Source: Pseudactinotalea terrae (lineage in GTDB: Bacteria > Actinomycetota > Actinomycetes > Actinomycetales > Beutenbergiaceae). From it: DNA of 64,000 nt. The stretch is taken from positions 186,001-250,000 of the forward strand of contig NZ_WNXZ01000004.1 in the NCBI RefSeq assembly GCF_009733845.1, written 5' to 3'. The stretch's first letter is position 1, and every line of letters starts with the position of its first letter. This document shows positions 50,675 to 62,166 of this stretch, one piece after another. The translations under genes and the position numbers were made by a program. The notes below the pieces were generated by a model. That model searched no databases. It was not told the origin of the DNA and worked only from the letters and a program-made list of their open reading frames with translations.

Positions 50675-52237
50675 ATGACTGACGCCCCTCCTAGGGCAAC
50701 CCTGAAGAGCTGGATCGGACTCGCTGTGCTGGCGCTTCCGCTCCTGCTGATCACGATCGACGGAACGGTGCTGGTTCTGGGATTGCCGGCGATCTCTGCC
50801 GAGCTGAGTCCCACCGGTGTCGAGCAGCTGTGGATGATCGACATCTACTCGCTGGTCCTCGCCGGCCTGCTCGTGGCGATGAGCGCGCTGGGTGACCGGT
50901 TCGGGCGACGGCGGAACCTGCTCATCGGCGCCGTCATCTTCGCGATCGCCTCCGTGAGCGGCGCGCTCGCCACGGAGCCGTGGATGCTGATCGGCGCCCG
51001 CGCCCTTCTCGGCGTCGGCGGCGCGATCATGATGCCCTCCACGCTCGCGCTCGTGCGGACCATGTTCCTCGACCGGCAGCAGCGTCGATACGCGATGGCG
51101 GTGTGGGCCGCGATGGCATCGGTCGGTGCTGCCGCCGGCCCCCTCGTCGGTGGCTGGGTCATCGAGACCTTCAGCTGGCAGGCCGCGCTGCTGATGAACA
51201 TCCCCGTCATGATCGCTCTGCTCATCCTCGGCCCGGCTTTGCTGCCCGAGAGCCGGAACCCCGATCTGCACCGTGTCGACGTGCCCAGCATCGTGCTGTC
51301 CCTCGTCGGCATGGTCGGCGTCGTCTACGCCATCAAGACGCTGGCCGGTGGCAAGGGCGTGGGGCTCGGGCTCGCAGTGCTCGCGGTCGGGCTGGCCGCC
51401 GTCGTAGTGTTCGTCCGTCGTCAGCTGGTGCTCCCCGCACCGCTGCTGGATGTCCGGCTGTTCGCGGTGCGCTACTTCCGCGGCGCCGTGATCGGTGACC
51501 TGTTGTCGATCTTCGCGATGGTCGGCGCCCTCGTCGCGCTCGTCCAGCATCTCCAGCTGGTGCTCGGGCTCACGCCGATCCAGGCGTCGGTCTGGCTGAT
51601 CCCCCAGGCGATCTTCGCCGCTGCGGCCGCGTTCGCCGCGGCGATGCTGGTCAAGCGGTTCGCCCCCGCCCGGGTCGTGGCCGTGGGGCTGCTGGTCGCG
51701 GCGGCCGGGTTCGGGCTGACCGTGTTCCTGACGCCGACATCGAGCCCAGCGCTGATCGCGACGTCGCTCGCCCTGGTGGCGCTGGGGGCGGGCATGGGCC
51801 TGGCGCTGAGCAACGACATCATCATGAGCTCGGTCGAGCCGAGACGTGCGGGGCAGGCGGCAGCCATCTCCGAGACCGCCTACGAGCTCGGCACCACGCT
51901 CGGCACCGCCGTCCTCGGCAGCGTGCTGGTCTCCTGGTACACCCGAACCGTGACGGCTGAAGCGGCGGCGCTCGATCTTCCCGCCTCGCTCGCTGAGCGG
52001 GCGGCGTCGACCATGGCCGAGGCGCTGCTGGTCGCGGCCGAGCTCGGCGGCAGCGCGGGAGCCGCGATCCTTGGGATCGCGCAGGCGGCATTCACCGACG
52101 CGATCACGGTCACCGGTATCGCCGGCGCCGGCGTCATGATGATTGCCGCAATCTGGGCTCTCGTCACGCTGCGGGGCGCGTCACCCCACGAGGACCTCGC
52201 GGTCGAGAGCGCGAACGAGAAGGAGCCGGTGGCGTGA
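50675..52237 (+). CDS. MFS drug exporter, DHA2 (14-helix) type
   Basis: A 520-residue membrane protein with GAAGGAG before its ATG. The family features are ITIDGTVLVLGLPAISAELSPTGVEQLWMIDIYSL (helix 1 and motif D1), the motif A loop GDRFGRRRNLL, and motif C-like LGVGGAIMMPSTLALVRTMF with GAAAGPLVGGWVIE. It exports cationic or lipophilic compounds using the proton gradient, like QacA/SmvA. An operator-like inverted repeat overlaps its promoter and a TetR gene lies just downstream, so substrate-induced derepression is likely. Confidence 0.93.
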   Translation: MTDAPPRATLKSWIGLAVLALPLLLITIDGTVLVLGLPAISAELSPTGVEQLWMIDIYSLVLAGLLVAMSALGDRFGRRRNLLIGAVIFAIASVSGALATEPWMLIGARALLGVGGAIMMPSTLALVRTMFLDRQQRRYAMAVWAAMASVGAAAGPLVGGWVIETFSWQAALLMNIPVMIALLILGPALLPESRNPDLHRVDVPSIVLSLVGMVGVVYAIKTLAGGKGVGLGLAVLAVGLAAVVVFVRRQLVLPAPLLDVRLFAVRYFRGAVIGDLLSIFAMVGALVALVQHLQLVLGLTPIQASVWLIPQAIFAAAAAFAAAMLVKRFAPARVVAVGLLVAAAGFGLTVFLTPTSSPALIATSLALVALGAGMGLALSNDIIMSSVEPRRAGQAAAISETAYELGTTLGTAVLGSVLVSWYTRTVTAEAAALDLPASLAERAASTMAEALLVAAELGGSAGAAILGIAQAAFTDAITVTGIAGAGVMMIAAIWALVTLRGASPHEDLAVESANEKEPVA

Positions 52238-52314
52238 GTCGATCGGGCGACGACGGGCGGCATGAGCTCGTGTGCGCGCAGGATGGCGCAGCGGTACGTT
52301 CGTGCCGTCCTGAA

Positions 52315-52326
52315 GACCGATCGGTC
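52315..52326. promoter_or_regulatory. Palindrome GACCGATCGGTC before the TetR gene
   Basis: A perfect 12-base palindrome 29 bases before the chosen TetR start. It shares the GACCG/CGGTC arms with the short dyad at 50641-50654 upstream of the MFS gene, so it may be a TetR autoregulatory site. Confidence 0.4.
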
Positions 52327-52354
52327 GGATCTCGTGGTGAGGGGTGGGTTCTCG

Positions 52355-52933
52355 GTGGCTGACGCACGGGCGACACGAAGCACGCAGCGGACGCGCCGCG
52401 CCGTGCTCGACGCGGCCATGCAGGTCATGCTGGAGAAGGGCGCCGCCATCAGTCTGGCTGAGGTGGCGGCGCTCGCGGGCGTCTCGAAGAGCGGCCTCAT
52501 CCACCACTTCGGCACGCGCGACCAGCTCGTCCTCGAGGTGGTCAAGGATGTGCACGAACGCTTCCGTGAGGTGGTCCTGAGTCATCTCGACCTGTCGGAG
52601 AACATCCCCGGCAAGATGCTCCGCGCCTACGTGCGAGCGCTGTGCGACCCGGTCCCGGGCACTGTTGCCGGTAGCGTCACGGCAGCCGCTGCCTGGGGCG
52701 GGCTGCATACGATCACCGAGGTCGCCGCCATCGCTGAGCAGCAGCACGCGTGGTGGAAGGAGCAGCTGGCCGCCGATGGACTGGGCGCCGAGCGCATCCA
52801 GATCGTCAGACGAGCGGCCGAGGGCGTGGCCGCTGCGGCCCTGGCGGGCGATGAGGACGAGGCCGGTATCGCCAGGGCGCGCAGCCTGCTGCTGGAGCTC
52901 GCGACCACGGGCGGCTTCAGCACCCCGATCTGA
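52355..52933 (+). CDS. TetR-family regulator of the MFS exporter
   Basis: A 192-residue regulator. The GTG at 52355 is preferred because GAGGGGTGGG precedes it; an in-frame ATG at 52262 would add 31 residues that look non-coding and cover the palindrome at 52315. The HTH is ISLAEVAALAGVSKSGLIHHFGTRDQLVLEVV (residues ~26-58). The C-terminal domain is the TetR_C type (AGSVTAAAAWGGLHTITEVAAIAEQQHAWW). It lies 117 bases downstream of the exporter gene, on the same strand. Confidence 0.88.
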   Translation: MADARATRSTQRTRRAVLDAAMQVMLEKGAAISLAEVAALAGVSKSGLIHHFGTRDQLVLEVVKDVHERFREVVLSHLDLSENIPGKMLRAYVRALCDPVPGTVAGSVTAAAAWGGLHTITEVAAIAEQQHAWWKEQLAADGLGAERIQIVRRAAEGVAAAALAGDEDEAGIARARSLLLELATTGGFSTPI

Positions 52934-53025
52934 GACGCAGCCGACCGGGAGCGGCCCACTGATCGGTGACCGCTACGGGCTTTTCACCGACGCGAAGGTC
53001 TCGCTCTCGAGGTGAGGCTGGGACG

Positions 53026-54114
53026 GTGTCAAGCACTCAGGAGCACTCGGCCCCCAGCAGCCAGCACCCGACGGCCGCGCCCGACCCGGTTCGCCGGCGG
53101 CGATGGCCTCGGATCCTCGTTGGCGCGCTCGTCGGGGTGCCGGCCATCGTGACCGCGCTCACCGCGGTGTTCCAGCTCGGTCTTCCCTGGTGGATGGCTG
53201 ACGGGGATCACAACCATGTGCACGAGAGCGCCGCAGGGTCGATGCGCTACCAGGTGCACGTCCCGCCGCAGCAGGACGGCACTGCACGGCTGCCGGTGAT
53301 CATGGCGATCCACGGTTGCGGGATGACCGGCTACGGCTGGAACTCGATGAAGTTCACGACACAGCTGAACGACCTCGCCGATCGTGAGGGCTTCCTGGTC
53401 GTCTACCCGACACAACGCATGTTTCGCAGCGCGATCAACTGCTGGAACTCGGCCGATCCGCGTGAGCAGCACCGCATCGACGGCGAGCCCGCGCTCCTGG
53501 CCGGCGTGGCACGAGAGGTGGTCGAGAGCTACGACGCCGATCCCGACCAGGTGCACGTCGCGGGCGCCTCGTCCGGGGCGGGTGCGGCGGTCATCCTCGC
53601 GGCGACGTATCCGGATGTCTTCGCGACCGCGACGTCCGTGGCGGGCGGCGAGTACGCGCTGAACCAGGTGGATCCCGAGAATCCCGACGCCACTCCCGTG
53701 AGCTACACCGCACGCCAGGCCTGGTCGCAGATGGGCGATCGCGCGCGGCACGTGCCGCTTCTCGTGGTCCAGGGCACGGACGACGACGTCGTCCCGCCCC
53801 TCGTCGGTGACCGTCTCGCTGCGCAGTGGGTCGCGGTCAGCGACCTCGTGGACGACGGCTTGCTCAACGACTCCCTGGACCTGGTCGTCGACACGGCGGC
53901 TGTGCCCGCGGAGCAGGATCGCCATGCCTACACGCTGCAGTCCACCTCGCTTCCGGACGGCACGTCCGTGGTCGAGCACTACCTCGTCGACGGCATGGGT
54001 CACGCCTGGTCCGGCCCGGCTGCGGACGGGCTCTTCACCGACCGCGCGGGCCCGGATGTGAGCGCCATCCTCTGGGACTTCGCGCAGCGCCACCCGCGAG
54101 GACCGCAGCCCTGA
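53026..54114 (+). CDS. Membrane-anchored PHB-depolymerase-family esterase
   Basis: A 362-residue protein with a GTG start at 53026. A basic N-terminus and one hydrophobic segment (ILVGALVGVPAIVTALTAVF, residues ~26-46) suggest a signal anchor. The alpha/beta-hydrolase core shows LPVIMAIHGCGMTGYGW (oxyanion region) and the nucleophile in VAGASSGAGAAVILA (G-x-S-x-G). The Asp lies near LLVVQGTDDDVVPP and the His in YLVDGMGHAWSG. The family includes polyhydroxybutyrate depolymerases and feruloyl/acetylxylan esterases; an extracellular ester substrate is likely. Confidence 0.9.
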   Translation: MSSTQEHSAPSSQHPTAAPDPVRRRRWPRILVGALVGVPAIVTALTAVFQLGLPWWMADGDHNHVHESAAGSMRYQVHVPPQQDGTARLPVIMAIHGCGMTGYGWNSMKFTTQLNDLADREGFLVVYPTQRMFRSAINCWNSADPREQHRIDGEPALLAGVAREVVESYDADPDQVHVAGASSGAGAAVILAATYPDVFATATSVAGGEYALNQVDPENPDATPVSYTARQAWSQMGDRARHVPLLVVQGTDDDVVPPLVGDRLAAQWVAVSDLVDDGLLNDSLDLVVDTAAVPAEQDRHAYTLQSTSLPDGTSVVEHYLVDGMGHAWSGPAADGLFTDRAGPDVSAILWDFAQRHPRGPQP

Positions 54115-54202
54115 CCGGTCTCCTCGGCCGCACCGGCGACACACCATTGCCTTGTCTGCCCGCATCTGCGATCGATGCTAGACACGCAGATACTGTGCGA
54201 GC

Positions 54203-55396
54203 GTGGACCCGATCAGGAACCCGTACGCCCCCGGGGCGGGGCAGCGCCCTCCCGAGCTGGCCGGCCGTGACGCTGTGCTCGACGCCTTCGACGTGGTGCT
54301 CGAACGGGTCGCCCGCGGCCGACCCGAGCGCTCGATCGTGCTGACCGGGCTGCGCGGGGTGGGCAAGACTGTGCTGCTCAACGCGCTGCGGTCGGCGGCC
54401 GTGCGGGCGCGGTGGGGGACCGGCAAGCTGGAGGCGCGCCCGGACCAGTCGCTGCGCCGTCCGCTCTCGGCGGCCCTGCACACGGCGGTGCGCGAGCTCG
54501 GTCGCCCGGCCGACTCCGACGCCGTACTGGGCACGATCAAGGCGTTCGCGATGAAGGCCGCTCCTGCCAAGGCGGCGATGCGCGACCGCTGGAACCCAGG
54601 CATCGACGTGCCCGCCACCACCGGCCGGGCCGACTCCGGCGACATCGAGATCGACCTCGTGGAGCTGCTCACGGACGTGGCCGGTCTGGGCGCCGATGCG
54701 GGCAAGGGTGTCGCGATCTTCATCGACGAGATGCAGGATCTCGAGCCCGAGGACGTCTCCGCGCTGTGCGCGGCGTGCCACGAGCTGTCGCAGTCGGGGC
54801 TGCCGCTGATCGTCGTCGGCGCCGGGCTGCCGCACCTGCCCGCGGTGCTCTCGGCGTCGAAGTCCTACAGCGAGCGGCTGTTCCGCTACACCCGCATCGA
54901 TCGGCTCGACCGCGCTGCCGCCGACCTCGCCCTCACCGCTCCCGCCTCCGACGAGGGCGCGGAGTTCGACGACGGCGCACTCGCCACCCTCTACGAGCTC
55001 ACCGCCGGCTACCCCTACTTCGTGCAGGCCTACGGCAAGGTCGCGTGGGACGTCGCCCCGCGCTCGCCGATCAGCGCCGACGACATCGGCGTCGCCGCCC
55101 CCGAGGCCGAGGCCGAGCTGGCGGTCGGGTTCTTCGGCTCGCGCTACGAGCGCGCCACCCCGGCCGAGCGCGAGTACCTGCGAGCGATGGCCGACGTCGC
55201 CCACGAGGGGGAGGCCGAAGGTGACGTGGAAGCGGTGCCCACAGCCGCCGTCGCCAAGCTCCTGGACCGGACCCCGCAGTCGCTCTCGCCCGCGCGTGAC
55301 GCCCTGCTCAAGAAGGGCCTCATCTACTCCGGCGAGCGCGGCAAGATCGCATTCACCGTGCCCCACTTCGGGCGATACCTGCGCGGGAGCGCGTGA
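54203..55396 (+). CDS. AAA-type ATPase of unknown role
   Basis: A 397-residue protein. The GTG start lies six bases after TACTGT (54191-54196), a leaderless pattern. Walker A is IVLTGLRGVGKTVLL (residues ~49-63), Walker B VAIFIDEMQDL (~169-179), and a sensor-like segment is LPLIVVGAGLPHLP. A winged-helix-like C-terminal part (~315-390) is present (ALLKKGLIYSGERGKIAFTVPHFGRYLR). It resembles the archaeal/STAND-like ATPases seen across actinobacteria as solitary genes. No toxin or partner gene is adjacent. Confidence 0.85.
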   Translation: MDPIRNPYAPGAGQRPPELAGRDAVLDAFDVVLERVARGRPERSIVLTGLRGVGKTVLLNALRSAAVRARWGTGKLEARPDQSLRRPLSAALHTAVRELGRPADSDAVLGTIKAFAMKAAPAKAAMRDRWNPGIDVPATTGRADSGDIEIDLVELLTDVAGLGADAGKGVAIFIDEMQDLEPEDVSALCAACHELSQSGLPLIVVGAGLPHLPAVLSASKSYSERLFRYTRIDRLDRAAADLALTAPASDEGAEFDDGALATLYELTAGYPYFVQAYGKVAWDVAPRSPISADDIGVAAPEAEAELAVGFFGSRYERATPAEREYLRAMADVAHEGEAEGDVEAVPTAAVAKLLDRTPQSLSPARDALLKKGLIYSGERGKIAFTVPHFGRYLRGSA

Positions 55397-55409
55397 GCCT
55401 GCTGTCAAG

Positions 55410-56411
55410 ATGACCGGCATGGAACCAGTCCCGCCGGGCGGCGTGCGACGCCGCGTCACCCGCGCGGACGTGGCGCGGCTGGCCGGCGTCAGCACCGCGG
55501 CGGTGAGCTACGCGCTCAACGACACCTCTACGAAGGTCTCCGACGCCACCCGGGCGCGGGTGCTCGAGGCGGCAGCGACGCTCGGCTACCAGCCCAACCA
55601 GGCGGCGCGGGCGCTCAAGCTCGGGAGCACAGCGCAGCTCGGCCTGGTGGTGCCTGGCGTCCTCAATCGGTTCTTCGCCGAGATCACCGATCGTGCCGAG
55701 CTGGCGGCGGCGGCGCGCGGGCTCGCCCTCGTGGTCACGAGTGCCCGCCAGGGCGCCGCGGTCGCGGTCGAGCAGCTCGCCGCGCGGCAGGTGGACGGGG
55801 TGCTGCTCGCCGTCCGCGTGGAACCGGATGATCTTTCCCCGTTGCGGGCATCCGGCATCCCGGTCGGCACCCTGACCACCAGGCTCGACGGCGTCGCGAG
55901 CGTCGACTCCGACCGCTACCAGGGTGGGCGGCTGGCCGTCGAGCACCTCGTGGGCCACGGGCACCGGCACATCGGCTTCGTGGGCCCTGCGTTCGAGGGT
56001 CGGCGCCGGCGGGCGTGGGAGGACGTCCTCGCCGAGGCCGGATACCCGCCCGGGCCGCTGCTGCCGACCGACTTCAGCCGGGAGCAGGGCTACCAGGCGG
56101 GGCGCGCGCTCGCGGAGATGCCCGACCGGCCCACCGCGGTGTTCATCAGCTCCGACGAGCAGTCGATCGGGGTCCTGCTCGCGCTGCACGAGGCCGGCGT
56201 GCGGGTACCGGAGGACATCGCGATCGTCTCCTTCGACGGGTCCCAGGAGGCTGCGTACTGCTGGCCGCCGCTGACCACCGTGGCGCAGCCGCTCGAGGCG
56301 ATGGTGGGGCTGGCCGTGGACCGGATGCTCAAGGGAGAGCCAGGGTTCACCGAGCTGGAGACCGCGCTGGTCCTCCGGCGCAGCTGCGGCTGCGAGAGCT
56401 CGCCGAGGTGA
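55410..56411 (+). CDS. LacI-family transcriptional regulator
   Basis: A 333-residue repressor. The HTH is TRADVARLAGVSTAAVSYALND with ATLGYQPNQAARALKLG as hinge helix (residues ~16-70). The effector domain carries HLVGHGHRHIGFVGP, FISSDEQSIGVLLALHEAGVRVPEDIAIVSFDG and TTVAQPLEAM. Either the ATG at 55410 or the one three codons later may be used. It lies 36 bases upstream of a Gfo/Idh/MocA gene that it probably controls. Confidence 0.9.
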   Translation: MTGMEPVPPGGVRRRVTRADVARLAGVSTAAVSYALNDTSTKVSDATRARVLEAAATLGYQPNQAARALKLGSTAQLGLVVPGVLNRFFAEITDRAELAAAARGLALVVTSARQGAAVAVEQLAARQVDGVLLAVRVEPDDLSPLRASGIPVGTLTTRLDGVASVDSDRYQGGRLAVEHLVGHGHRHIGFVGPAFEGRRRRAWEDVLAEAGYPPGPLLPTDFSREQGYQAGRALAEMPDRPTAVFISSDEQSIGVLLALHEAGVRVPEDIAIVSFDGSQEAAYCWPPLTTVAQPLEAMVGLAVDRMLKGEPGFTELETALVLRRSCGCESSPR

Positions 56412-56447
56412 CACGAGTAACCTCAGACATCTAGTAGGGTTTGCTTC

Positions 56448-57665
56448 ATGAAGATCGGTGTCATCGGAACAGGCCAGTTCGCGCGCAGCTTCATCTCCCT
56501 GTGGCAGCTCCATCCGGATGTGGAGGCCGTGTACGTGTGCGACCTCGTGCCGGAGCGGGCCGCTGAGCACGTGGAGAAGTACGGGCTGGCGGGCTCGTTC
56601 GCCACGGCCGAGGAGCTGATGGCCTCCGACGTCGACTCCGTCGCCGTCATGACCCAGCGCTGGACCCACGGCGAGATGGTGCTGAAGGCCCTGAAGGCCG
56701 GCAAGAACGTGTACTCGTCGGTGCCGATGGCCATGACCCAGGAAGAGATCGTGGAGATCGTCCGTCTCGTCGAGGAGACCGGCCTCATCTACATGATGGG
56801 CGAGACGAGCTACTACAACCCGGCCGTCGTGTGGGCGCGCGAGAAGGTCGCCGCCGGTGAGCTGGGGCGCGTCTTCTACTCCGAGGGCGACTACGTGCAC
56901 GACATGGACAACGGCTTCTACGCCGCCTACCAGTACAGCGGCGGCGAGAACTGGAAAGCCACGGCGAGCTACCCCCCGATGCTCTACCCCACGCACGCGC
57001 TCGGCGGCGTGCTCGGCGCGTTGCCCACCTACGCCACCAGCGTCAGCTGCATCGGTATCGAGGACGACCGCGGTGACGGTGTGTTTGACGCCGACGTCTC
57101 GAGGTGGGGCAACACGTTCTCGAACATGTCCGCCCTCTTCCAGCTCGCCGACGGCGGTGCGATGCGGACCAACGAGTTCCGTCGCGTCGGGTACTGGAAG
57201 GGCCACGAATCCCGGTTCCGCTTCTACGGCACCGAGGCCGTGATGGAGCAGACCGGCGATGGCGCCACGCTCAGCGTCAAGACCGAGGGCGAGGACTACG
57301 CCAAGGGTGCCACCCTCGACATCAGCGACCTCTTCTACACGAAGGAGGGGCAGCTGCCCGAGGAGTTCGGCGACGTCGACCCCGCCCTCATGCAGAGCTT
57401 CTCCTCCGGGTTGGCGAAGGTCCACGACAAGTCGCGGCTCCCGAAGGAGTTCGACGGCGCCCACAACGGTCACGAGGGCGCTCACCACTTCCTCGCCGAC
57501 GACTTCGTGCGCGCCGTCACCACCGGCACGCAGCCCCCGGTCAACGCCTGGAAGGCCGCCCGGTTCACGCTGCCCGGTGTGATCGCGTACGAGTCCGCGA
57601 AGCAGGGCGGCGTGCGCCTGGAGATCCCCGACCTCGGAGACGGACCGGCCGACCCGGGCTGGTGA
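56448..57665 (+). CDS. Gfo/Idh/MocA-family oxidoreductase
   Basis: A 405-residue NAD(P)-dependent enzyme. The Rossmann motif is IGVIGTGQFARSF (residues 3-15). The family EKP motif is changed to SSVPMAMTQ, so the usual catalytic Lys is replaced by Val. The second domain includes MLYPTHALGGVLGALP and the His-rich FDGAHNGHEGAHHFLADDFVRAV. TAGGGT lies seven bases before the ATG and no Shine-Dalgarno is seen (leaderless pattern). The missing Lys suggests altered chemistry or a glycosidase-like activity of the GH109 kind; this is inference. Confidence 0.88.
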   Translation: MKIGVIGTGQFARSFISLWQLHPDVEAVYVCDLVPERAAEHVEKYGLAGSFATAEELMASDVDSVAVMTQRWTHGEMVLKALKAGKNVYSSVPMAMTQEEIVEIVRLVEETGLIYMMGETSYYNPAVVWAREKVAAGELGRVFYSEGDYVHDMDNGFYAAYQYSGGENWKATASYPPMLYPTHALGGVLGALPTYATSVSCIGIEDDRGDGVFDADVSRWGNTFSNMSALFQLADGGAMRTNEFRRVGYWKGHESRFRFYGTEAVMEQTGDGATLSVKTEGEDYAKGATLDISDLFYTKEGQLPEEFGDVDPALMQSFSSGLAKVHDKSRLPKEFDGAHNGHEGAHHFLADDFVRAVTTGTQPPVNAWKAARFTLPGVIAYESAKQGGVRLEIPDLGDGPADPGW

Positions 57666-57747
57666 CGCTCGACTCGGACCGGCCCTCTCGGGCGCGGTAG
57701 CCGTCGCGCAGCCGGCGGCGCCTTTGGGCATGGGTAGGTTCACCCCT

Positions 57748-59626
<1,879 letters not shown>

Positions 59627-59650
59627 GATCCGCGCGGGTACCGTGGTGAG

Positions 59651-60226
59651 ATGACCGAGAAGGGCGTGCGCGCGCGGATCGTGGAGGCCGCCGACCGGTT
59701 GTTCTACGGTCACGGCATCGGTCGCGTAGGGATGGATGCGGTGCGGGACGAGGCCGGTGCCTCGCTCAAGGCGATCTACCGTGAGTTCTCGTCCAAGGAA
59801 GATCTCGTGCTCGCTGTGCTGGAGCACCGGCACCAGCTCTGGACCGCCGGGCTCGAGAGCGCGATGGTCGGGCTCACCGAGCCGCGCGAGCGCCTCCTCG
59901 CCGTGTACGACTACCTCGCCAGCTGGTTCGACGAGGCCGACTTCCGCGGCTGCGGCTTCATCAACGCCTTCGCGGAGCTCGGTGCTGACAGCCCACGGAT
60001 CGCTGCGGCGGTCCGGGACCACAAGGCGTCCTTCCAGCGATACGTGGACGCCCAGGTCGTCGAGATCGGCGCCGCGCCGTCCCTCGGTCCACAGCTGGCG
60101 ATCCTGGCGGAGGGCGCACAGACCTCCGCTGCGATCGCCGGCGCTCCCGATGCGGCGATGTCCGCACGCGCGGCGGCCGAGGTGCTGATCGACGCCGCGA
60201 TGGCTGGGCAGGCCGACCGGGGCTGA
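59651..60226 (+). CDS. TetR-family transcriptional regulator
   Basis: A 191-residue regulator with the HTH GIGRVGMDAVRDEAGASLKAIYREFSSKEDLVLAVL (key residues ~22-57). The C-terminal part contains CGFINAFAELGADSPRIAAAVRDHK, typical of the TetR_C group that controls redox or hydrolase genes. TACCGT stands six bases before the ATG (leaderless pattern). It very likely acts at the dyad 58705-58720. Confidence 0.92.
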   Translation: MTEKGVRARIVEAADRLFYGHGIGRVGMDAVRDEAGASLKAIYREFSSKEDLVLAVLEHRHQLWTAGLESAMVGLTEPRERLLAVYDYLASWFDEADFRGCGFINAFAELGADSPRIAAAVRDHKASFQRYVDAQVVEIGAAPSLGPQLAILAEGAQTSAAIAGAPDAAMSARAAAEVLIDAAMAGQADRG

Positions 60227-60348
60227 CCTGAGCGCCCTGCCCCGACATCGCGCGGAGCACACACATCAGGCACGACGGCGGTGACGGGGGCACCCCGACC
60301 GCTGTCGTTGCCAACCCCCACCCAGGCTCGAGAGGAGCCCGCACGACC

Positions 60349-61416
60349 ATGGACGCTTCACAGATCGAGTTCGGTATCGACAGCTTCGGAGACCTGCCAC
60401 GCGACGATCGAGGGGAGGTCGTCTCGCACGCGGAGGCGATCCGTGCGACCGTGGCCGAGGCCGTGCTCGCCGACCAGATCGGCATCGACGTCATCGCGCT
60501 CGGCGAGCACCACCGGCCGGAGTTCGCGATCTCCAGCCCCGAGACGGTGCTCGCCGGCATCGCGACCGCGACGAAGCGCATCCGCCTCGCCTCGGGCGTG
60601 ACCGTGCTGTCCTCGGACGACCCGGTGCGCGTGTTCCAACGTTTCGCCACGGTCGACGCGCTCTCGGCCGGCCGGGCCGAGGTGATCCTGGGACGAGGAT
60701 CCTTCACCGAGTCCTTCCCCTTGTTCGGTTACGACCTGCGGGACTACGAGGTGCTGTTCGAGGAGAAGATCGACCTCTTCCACCGACTGCTCGAGGAGAC
60801 GCCCATCACCTGGGAAGGAACCACCCGCGCTGGGCTGCACGAGGCCGACGTGTATCCGAAGACAGAGTCCGGGCGGCTGCGCACGTGGGTGGGCGTCGGC
60901 GGGTCGCCGCAATCGGTGATCCGCACCGCCCGCTACGGATTCGAGCTCATGCTGGCCATCATCGGCGGTTCCCCCGATCGGTTCGCGCCCTATGTCGACC
61001 TGTACCGGCGAGCGGCCGAGCAGCTCGGCACCACCGTGAAGCCGGTCGGCATGCACTCGCCCGGATTCGTCGCCGCCACCGACGAGCAGGCCCGAGAGAT
61101 CTTCTACCCCGGCTACAAGGAGATCCGTGACCGCATCGGGGCCCAACGCGGCTGGCCACCGATCCGACCGGAGGAGTTCGAGGCGGAGATCGAGCACGGC
61201 TCCCTGTACGTCGGGTCGGTCGAGACCGTCGCCGCGAAGATCGCGCACGCGATCCGGACCCTCGGCGCCGGCCGGTTCGACATGATCTACTCGGCCGCCG
61301 GCACCGTCACCGCCACGGCGCGGCTGCGATCGGTCGAGCTGTACGGCACCCAGGTCATCCCTCGGGTCCGCGAGCTGCTCGCGGAGCAGCCGGATCTCGC
61401 GGTGGCGGGCCGATGA
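60349..61416 (+). CDS. LLM-class flavin-dependent oxidoreductase (luciferase-like)
   Basis: A 355-residue enzyme with GAGAGGAG before its ATG. The bacterial-luciferase TIM barrel is clear: [69 protein letters not shown] and [29 protein letters not shown]. It belongs to the group with a single subunit that uses FMN or F420 to oxidise small organics. The next gene overlaps by four bases (ATGA) and encodes an F420-dependent NADP reductase-like protein, which may supply its reduced cofactor. Confidence 0.93.
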   Translation: MDASQIEFGIDSFGDLPRDDRGEVVSHAEAIRATVAEAVLADQIGIDVIALGEHHRPEFAISSPETVLAGIATATKRIRLASGVTVLSSDDPVRVFQRFATVDALSAGRAEVILGRGSFTESFPLFGYDLRDYEVLFEEKIDLFHRLLEETPITWEGTTRAGLHEADVYPKTESGRLRTWVGVGGSPQSVIRTARYGFELMLAIIGGSPDRFAPYVDLYRRAAEQLGTTVKPVGMHSPGFVAATDEQAREIFYPGYKEIRDRIGAQRGWPPIRPEEFEAEIEHGSLYVGSVETVAAKIAHAIRTLGAGRFDMIYSAAGTVTATARLRSVELYGTQVIPRVRELLAEQPDLAVAGR

Positions 61417-62093
61417 CGGCCCGGGGCACGATCGGGATCCTGGGAGCCGGCAAGTTCGGTACCACCGTGGCGCGCCTGGCGCTCGCAGCCGGTTACCGCG
61501 TGCTGATCTCGGGATCGGGTGACCCCGCGAGGATCGCGCTGACGACCGAAGTCCTCACGCCCGGTGCGGCCCCGGTGTCCGCCGCCGACGCCGTCGAAGC
61601 TGCGGACCTGATCATCCTGGCGCTGCCGCTCAGCCGGTACCGCGACCTGCCCGCAGCCCAGCTGGGCGGCAAGCTGGTCGTGGATGCGATGAACCACTGG
61701 TGGGAGATCGATGGCCCCCGTGAGTCGATCGTTCCCGCGGAGCTCTCCTCGAGCGAGGTCGTGCAGCAGCATCTCCATGGGTCTCGGGTGGTGAAGGCGC
61801 TGAACCACATGGGCTATCACGATCTGGAGGACGAGGCTCGACCTCATGGCAGCGCGCGGAAGGCGATCGCTGTCGCGGGGGACGAGCCCGAGGACGTCGC
61901 GATCGTCTCGGAGCTGATCGATGCCCTCGGGCTCGAGCCGCTCGCGATCGGTGATCTCGCCGCTGGGCGTCGGCTCGAGCCCGGCACGCCCGCCTTCGGT
62001 GCGAACGTCGACGCCGATCGGCTTCGCCGGCTGACGATCGAACCAATGACGCCGGAGGAACCGATCGCTGCCAGGGCCGGCGGTGCCTCTTGA
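61413..62093 (+). CDS. NADPH-dependent F420 reductase-like protein
   Basis: A 226-residue protein with a Rossmann start [32 protein letters not shown] and [14 protein letters not shown], as in F420:NADP oxidoreductases (Fno) and related NAD(P)-binding domains. [11 protein letters not shown] and [19 protein letters not shown] match the substrate-facing loops of the family. It is translationally coupled to the LLM monooxygenase gene. It may pass hydride between NADPH and F420 or FMN; cofactor choice is inference. Confidence 0.88.
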   Translation: MTARGTIGILGAGKFGTTVARLALAAGYRVLISGSGDPARIALTTEVLTPGAAPVSAADAVEAADLIILALPLSRYRDLPAAQLGGKLVVDAMNHWWEIDGPRESIVPAELSSSEVVQQHLHGSRVVKALNHMGYHDLEDEARPHGSARKAIAVAGDEPEDVAIVSELIDALGLEPLAIGDLAAGRRLEPGTPAFGANVDADRLRRLTIEPMTPEEPIAARAGGAS

Positions 62094-62166
62094 CACTGTT
62101 CCCGCCACACGGTGTTCACTGATCGAGCGGCAGGACGTCCGCGCGAGATGACTGGGAGGCGATCTC

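Noticed and set aside
54203-55396. AAA ATPase as part of an anti-phage system
   Set aside because: It stands alone with no effector gene next to it; the neighbours are an esterase and a LacI regulator.
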